10,416 nt of DNA from Lunasporangiospora selenospora (lineage: Eukaryota > Mortierellomycota > Mortierellomycetes > Mortierellales > Mortierellaceae): NCBI GenBank assembly GCA_015680635.1, contig JAABOA010000970.1:1-10416 (forward strand). Reading direction: 5' to 3'. Each line of letters opens with the position of its first letter. The stretch's first letter is position 1. The notes under the pieces were generated by a model. That model saw nothing but the letters and a program-made list of their open reading frames with translations. It did no database searches and was not told where the DNA came from. This document shows positions 7,594 through 10,416 of the stretch, piece after piece. A program made the translations under genes and the position numbers.

Positions 7594-7863
7594 TCACCTA
7601 CCACCGGCATTGAGCACACTATTACTAATTTCCTCTTTTATCGGGTGCAGCACGTAGGAGATTTTGGTGAGCATTAAGAATGACAGGTGTGTTTCCCTCT
7701 CTTGGCGGATAGTGGGGTCCTCCTTGGCTTCCTTGGCTCTCTTGACTCCTGTGGCTCCCTCGGCTCCCCATGCCAACAGGTCTTCTTTTATGAATGCGGC
7801 TCGTGGCCCATTTCTCAGAATCGAGAGAACCTCTTGGCTCGTGCTCACTTCATATGGAGCAGT
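7594..7863 (-). CDS. Tentative terminal exon of a minus-strand gene
   Basis: Read on the minus strand, a frame of 89 codons plus stop is open from a possible GGCAG acceptor (exon from 7863) to TGA at 7596-7594. It reads APYEVSTSQEVLSILRNGPR near its start and ends LHPIKEEISNSVLNAGGR. It contains a Lys/Glu/Ala run (KRAKEAKED). The stop overlaps by one base a minus-strand AATAAA (7594-7589), placed as a 3' end convergent with the AIF-like gene, though a polyadenylation signal touching the stop is unusually tight. There is no ATG in the frame, and I could not build a convincing upstream exon (frames at 7898-8149 and 7869-8162 are open on the same strand). The + strand is also open across most of it, which weakens the case. 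Function unknown. Confidence 0.2.
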   Translation of the reverse strand, partial: TAPYEVSTSQEVLSILRNGPRAAFIKEDLLAWGAEGATGVKRAKEAKEDPTIRQERETHLSFLMLTKISYVLHPIKEEISNSVLNAGGR

Positions 7864-8412
7864 CTGCCTCAGATATGCTCATTCTCTGCACGTGGAATTA
7901 GCCTGTGGCATGGCACCTTGGCAAACCGTTTTCCATTCGTCTCTCCCCAGATCCTATATACGGCGCCTCTCGCGGCTGGAGAAGAGGAGTAGTGCTCCAG
8001 TAGAAAAGATTCGAAGAGCCGAAGAGCTGCTGTTTCTTGAATAAGAAGGCTGTGTAAACCAAGAAGAGTGCATGCGAGTGAGGCCAAATTACGTCTCCGT
8101 GGCTCAGTCGAATGCATGGGCTTTGAGAGAGACTTGATATGCCATCCATGCACCTTTTGCATTTTTTTAAAAAAGAATCGAAAGTAGCCTGAAGAAGGCT
8201 CTCTTTATTTCTGACTGTTCACAACCCACAGGATATACTAATTGAGTGATGGTGTCTACTGCCGCGGACCTTCTCAAAACTGGTTGTCCCACCATTTCAA
8301 TTGTACTGCCCTGACTTGTTGGTCATGGCTGTTGTCTAAACCTTGTTTTCTGATACCGTTTAAGGAATATGGTTCATATGCCAAGGCAAAGTAGACGTGT
8401 GCCAAGAGAGTG

Positions 8413-8446
8413 GAGCCTGTATTAGGCTCGTGGAATAGCCCACGAG
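8413..8446. repeat. Two overlapping inverted repeats
   Basis: GAGCCT (8413-8418) pairs with AGGCTC (8424-8429) across a 5-base loop. CTCGTGG (8427-8433) pairs with CCACGAG (8440-8446) across a 6-base loop. They share CTC (8427-8429), so as RNA only one can form fully. Both stems are perfect. Confidence 0.6.
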
Positions 8447-8663
8447 TTACTACCGAGGAATGGATGGTAAGAGGGGCAAGAAGAGAGAAGGCGAGCAGGT
8501 AAAGGAGTCGAAGGAGTGCGTACCTGACTATGGGAAAGTACGTTATCCGGAGTCGGGGCTGGATCGGAAACTGGAAGGGTCGAACCGGAGAGAGAGATGG
8601 CTGCGGGCAGTGGCTAGGGTCGAATAAACCCGCCCGGCTGTATGATTCTTCCCCCGGTCGCAG

Positions 8664-8668
8664 CCAAT
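8664..8668 (+). promoter_or_regulatory. CCAAT box
   Basis: CCAAT within GCCAATAAG, 60 bases upstream of the TATA box at 8728. This is the usual spacing for a HAP/NF-Y-type site in a fungal TATA promoter. Confidence 0.55.
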
Positions 8669-8727
8669 AAGAATGGCACCACTCGGTCTAGACGCAGTAG
8701 TTATTAGTAAGAGCCGCTCCTCGACCA

Positions 8728-8735
8728 TATAAATA
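8728..8735 (+). promoter_or_regulatory. TATA box of the Ser-rich orphan gene
   Basis: TATAAATA within CCATATAAATAC. A start about 30 bases downstream would fall near 8758, just before a pyrimidine-rich leader. From there to 8958 no ATG occurs, so the ATG at 8959 would be the first in the transcript. Confidence 0.7.
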
Positions 8736-8958
8736 CATCGCCTCTGCCCGAATAGTACATTTGTATTTGCATCGCCTTTTTTTGCTTTTTCTCTCTTTCT
8801 CATTCTCTCCCTCTCATCTCATTCATTCGAGCTCCATTGCCTACTCGCGCTCAATCTACCTCAACATACGCACACACTCACTCCCACCAACACGGGCTAC
8901 TAGCGACTTCATTCGCCATTCTTTCACTCATACCTTCTCTACCCTTCAAAAAGGTGCC

Positions 8959-10125
8959 ATGGCGAGTACCTCCTTCCTGGCCACCACCTTCGTTGAGGAC
9001 TACGACCCTATCTTGTCCTCTGCACGCCACATCCAACCTACATACTTTCCTCGGAATTCAACAGTACGATCCTCGGACACTCTACTCCAGCCCGCCATGG
9101 ACTCTTTCCTAACTCTGGTCGAGCGCTGGGCCGATGCAAAGGACGAGTATCCACTTGTTTTCGCATGGCTTCAGTACTGGGCCCTGACGGCACACGCGCT
9201 CGCAATTCTCCTTTGGAATTCCGTGCTGACTGTCGCGCAGTCGTTCGCTTGGATCGCTACTGCGGAGGGTTTGCAGTGGATCCAAACCAGTGGCGCAGAC
9301 AGCAACCTGGATTGGGAAGTCCTTCTCCTCGGCTCTGTCTTCCTTCTCCTCGACATTGACATCGATTCGATTGACCAAAAACGGTATCCAATGCTCCTCA
9401 GCACGGCCAGTGCACCGCCCACTCAAACAGAAACATCACCACTGCACCGTCAGCCCCCATATAAAAAGACATCGGGTTCATCCAGCAGTGTCATCAGTTC
9501 CAGCAGCAGTGCCAGCAGCAGCAGTGCCAGCAGCAGCAAAAGGGTCACGTTCCACAGTCGGGTCATGGTCATTGGTGGTGGCAAAGCTGCGCCGAGACCG
9601 TCCATCGACATTGACCGTGTTATCCCAGCAGTGCCCCTGACAGAGTCCCCCACTCGCTCAACCTTCTCTTGGGACGATGAAACGATTTTTCCAGAGTCTC
9701 ATCTCGATGCCTTCGGTCCTGCAGCGAACAGTGTTCAGACCCCATCTCCCGTTCTCTCGGATCTTGGAGCCTTGTTTCGTTCGCCATCTCCCTGCCCAAG
9801 CATCTCCAACTCGTGCCGATCCAGTATCTGCAGTGAACTGAGTGACAGCAGCAGTGATGCCAGCAATGACAGCACTTCGGACCAGCGTCCTCGCCAACGC
9901 ACCAAGAAATCGACAACATCCAAGATTGCTTCGTTTTTCCACAAGAATGATAAGCACAAACAGCAGCAGCGAGTGGCAGCAGCACTGCAATCAATTGACC
10001 TTGGTGAATGTGCCAATTGCCCAACTCTGTTAATGCCACTTTCTCCTGAAGACCAGTATCAGCCAACTCATCGTCGATCGAGTGTGCTGCACAAGCTTGG
10101 CATGCGTCTCAGGCGATCCTCGTAG
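8959..10125 (+). CDS. Ser-rich orphan protein with hydrophobic N-terminal half and KRVTF motif (388 aa)
   Basis: I do not recognise a named family. The start at 8959 lies in a strong GCCATGG context and is the first ATG after the inferred transcription start; the frame is open earlier but without ATG. No intron is needed. Residues 1-65 are polar. Residues 66-101 (LVFAWLQYWALTAHALAILL and on) and 120-131 (EVLLLGSVFLLL) are hydrophobic and could form a membrane hairpin or buried helices. Residues 172-193 are nearly all Ser, encoded largely by AGC/AGT. Directly after comes KRVTFHSRVMVIGGG (194-208); KRVTF fits the RVxF docking motif for protein phosphatase 1 (inference). Residues 225-310 hold many proline-directed sites (TESPT, TPSPVLSD, RSPSPCPS) and an acidic Ser run. 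The tail is basic (310-340, with QQQ) and has RRSSV (372-376) and a terminal RRSS, which are basophilic-kinase-type sites. The promoter is TATA plus CCAAT. Confidence 0.8.
   Translation: MASTSFLATTFVEDYDPILSSARHIQPTYFPRNSTVRSSDTLLQPAMDSFLTLVERWADAKDEYPLVFAWLQYWALTAHALAILLWNSVLTVAQSFAWIATAEGLQWIQTSGADSNLDWEVLLLGSVFLLLDIDIDSIDQKRYPMLLSTASAPPTQTETSPLHRQPPYKKTSGSSSSVISSSSSASSSSASSSKRVTFHSRVMVIGGGKAAPRPSIDIDRVIPAVPLTESPTRSTFSWDDETIFPESHLDAFGPAANSVQTPSPVLSDLGALFRSPSPCPSISNSCRSSICSELSDSSSDASNDSTSDQRPRQRTKKSTTSKIASFFHKNDKHKQQQRVAAALQSIDLGECANCPTLLMPLSPEDQYQPTHRRSSVLHKLGMRLRRSS
9484..9537 (+). repeat. AGC/AGT trinucleotide-rich tract encoding polyserine
   Basis: Interrupted AGC/AGT/GCC codons, with two copies of an AGCAGCAGTGCC-like unit, encode the Ser/Ala run inside the orphan protein. 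Purity is interrupted by GTC, ATC, TCC and GCC, so it is an imperfect rather than a recent expansion. Confidence 0.7.
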
Positions 10126-10328
10126 ATGCTCTCTTTTATTTTCGATGACGATTGAGAGGCTGTTCGTGTTACGACCATTTTTTTTTATATCTTCAAGCCA
10201 AGCATTTTTCAAGTTCTCCGACATTCCCGAAATGAGCACCCCCCATTTCCTGTATTATAAGATACCCATTAGATACCCAAGATCCCGTCACGGATCTCCT
10301 TGTACAATTAGAAAGCATGATCATGATT

Positions 10329-10334
10329 ATTAAA
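10329..10334 (+). terminator. Possible polyadenylation signal of the Ser-rich orphan gene
   Basis: ATTAAA about 200 bases after the stop, followed by A- and T-rich sequence. No AATAAA lies between, so this variant is the best candidate. Confidence 0.4.
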
Positions 10335-10367
10335 CAAAAAAGTCCTTTCGTTTATCCAGTGTACGTC

Positions 10368-10401
10368 ATTTCCATTTCCATTTCCGGTTTTTTTTTTTTT
10401 T
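10368..10401 (+). repeat. Short simple repeats at the window edge
   Basis: Three tandem copies of ATTTCC (10368-10385) followed by a run of 14 T (10388-10401). Ordinary intergenic low complexity, perhaps part of the next gene's promoter. Confidence 0.7.
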
Positions 10402-10416
10402 GTTGTTTAAGGCGGT

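Larger units (their letters stand above)
7416..8663. other. Spacer between the AIF-like gene and the Ser-rich orphan
   Basis: Apart from the tentative minus-strand exon at 7594-7863, no gene can be supported. Visible structure: a T7A6 palindrome at 8162-8174, a small hairpin (AGCCT/AGGCT) just after it, two overlapping hairpins at 8413-8446, and a purine-rich block at about 8463-8518 (GAGAAGG/GGAGTCG words). The part from about 8400 onward is probably upstream regulatory sequence of the gene at 8959. Confidence 0.45.

Noticed and set aside
7869-7920. A minus-strand PCHR motif (KVPCHRLIPR) like the active site of O6-methylguanine-DNA methyltransferases
   Set aside because: The surrounding residues lack the other parts of the DNA-binding domain of that family, and the frame ends a few codons later. 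A four-residue match is likely chance.
7664-8044. A 126-codon + frame opposite the tentative minus-strand exon
   Set aside because: Begins with TTG, its only ATGs are deep inside, and its Leu/Ala/Ser bias looks like the complement of the minus-strand Lys/Glu/Ala run or plain low complexity.

Overview
The window looks like ordinary nuclear chromosomal DNA from a filamentous fungus. The basis is GT-AG introns of about 80-120 bp with CTAAC/CTGAC-like branch sites, pyrimidine-rich 5' leaders, AATAAA-type 3' ends, monocistronic spacing, and proteins of fungal/opisthokont type. Overall feel (intron density, moderate GC, serine-rich orphan protein) suggests an early-diverging lineage such as Mortierellomycota/Mucoromycota, but that placement is an inference and not proven by any single marker. 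I see no prokaryotic operons, CRISPR arrays, rRNA, convincing tRNA or intact transposon.

Layout, all main genes on the + strand: (1) 429-1792, a five-exon gene for the ESCRT-III core subunit Snf7/Vps32 (CHMP4), 209 aa after splicing. (2) About 2337-4343, and possibly 2167-4799, a protein I do not recognise. It has one long exon with 509 sense codons, an upstream exon of 123 codons, and uncertain 5' and 3' exon structure. (3) 5995-7307, a two-exon FAD/NAD(P)H-dependent oxidoreductase of the AIF/AIFM2 (FSP1)-like family, 402 aa. (4) 8959-10125, an intronless 388-aa orphan with an N-terminal hydrophobic region, a polyserine stretch directly followed by a KRVTF motif (protein phosphatase 1 docking type), and a basic, phospho-site-rich C-terminus. 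It has the clearest promoter in the window: CCAAT at 8664, TATA at 8728, and a 200-base leader with no upstream ATG.

The two large spacers (about 4.8-5.9 kb and 7.3-8.7 kb) hold no confident gene. They contain several perfect small dyads, including two overlapping, mutually exclusive hairpins at 8413-8446. A weak case exists for a minus-strand exon at 7594-7863 whose stop codon overlaps an AATAAA.

The four genes have no evident shared pathway: membrane remodelling, an unknown, a flavoprotein reductase and a candidate phosphatase-docking protein. The most worthwhile follow-ups are the unknown gene 2 (exon structure and family) and the gene 4 protein. I did not find a convincing new multi-gene system here.
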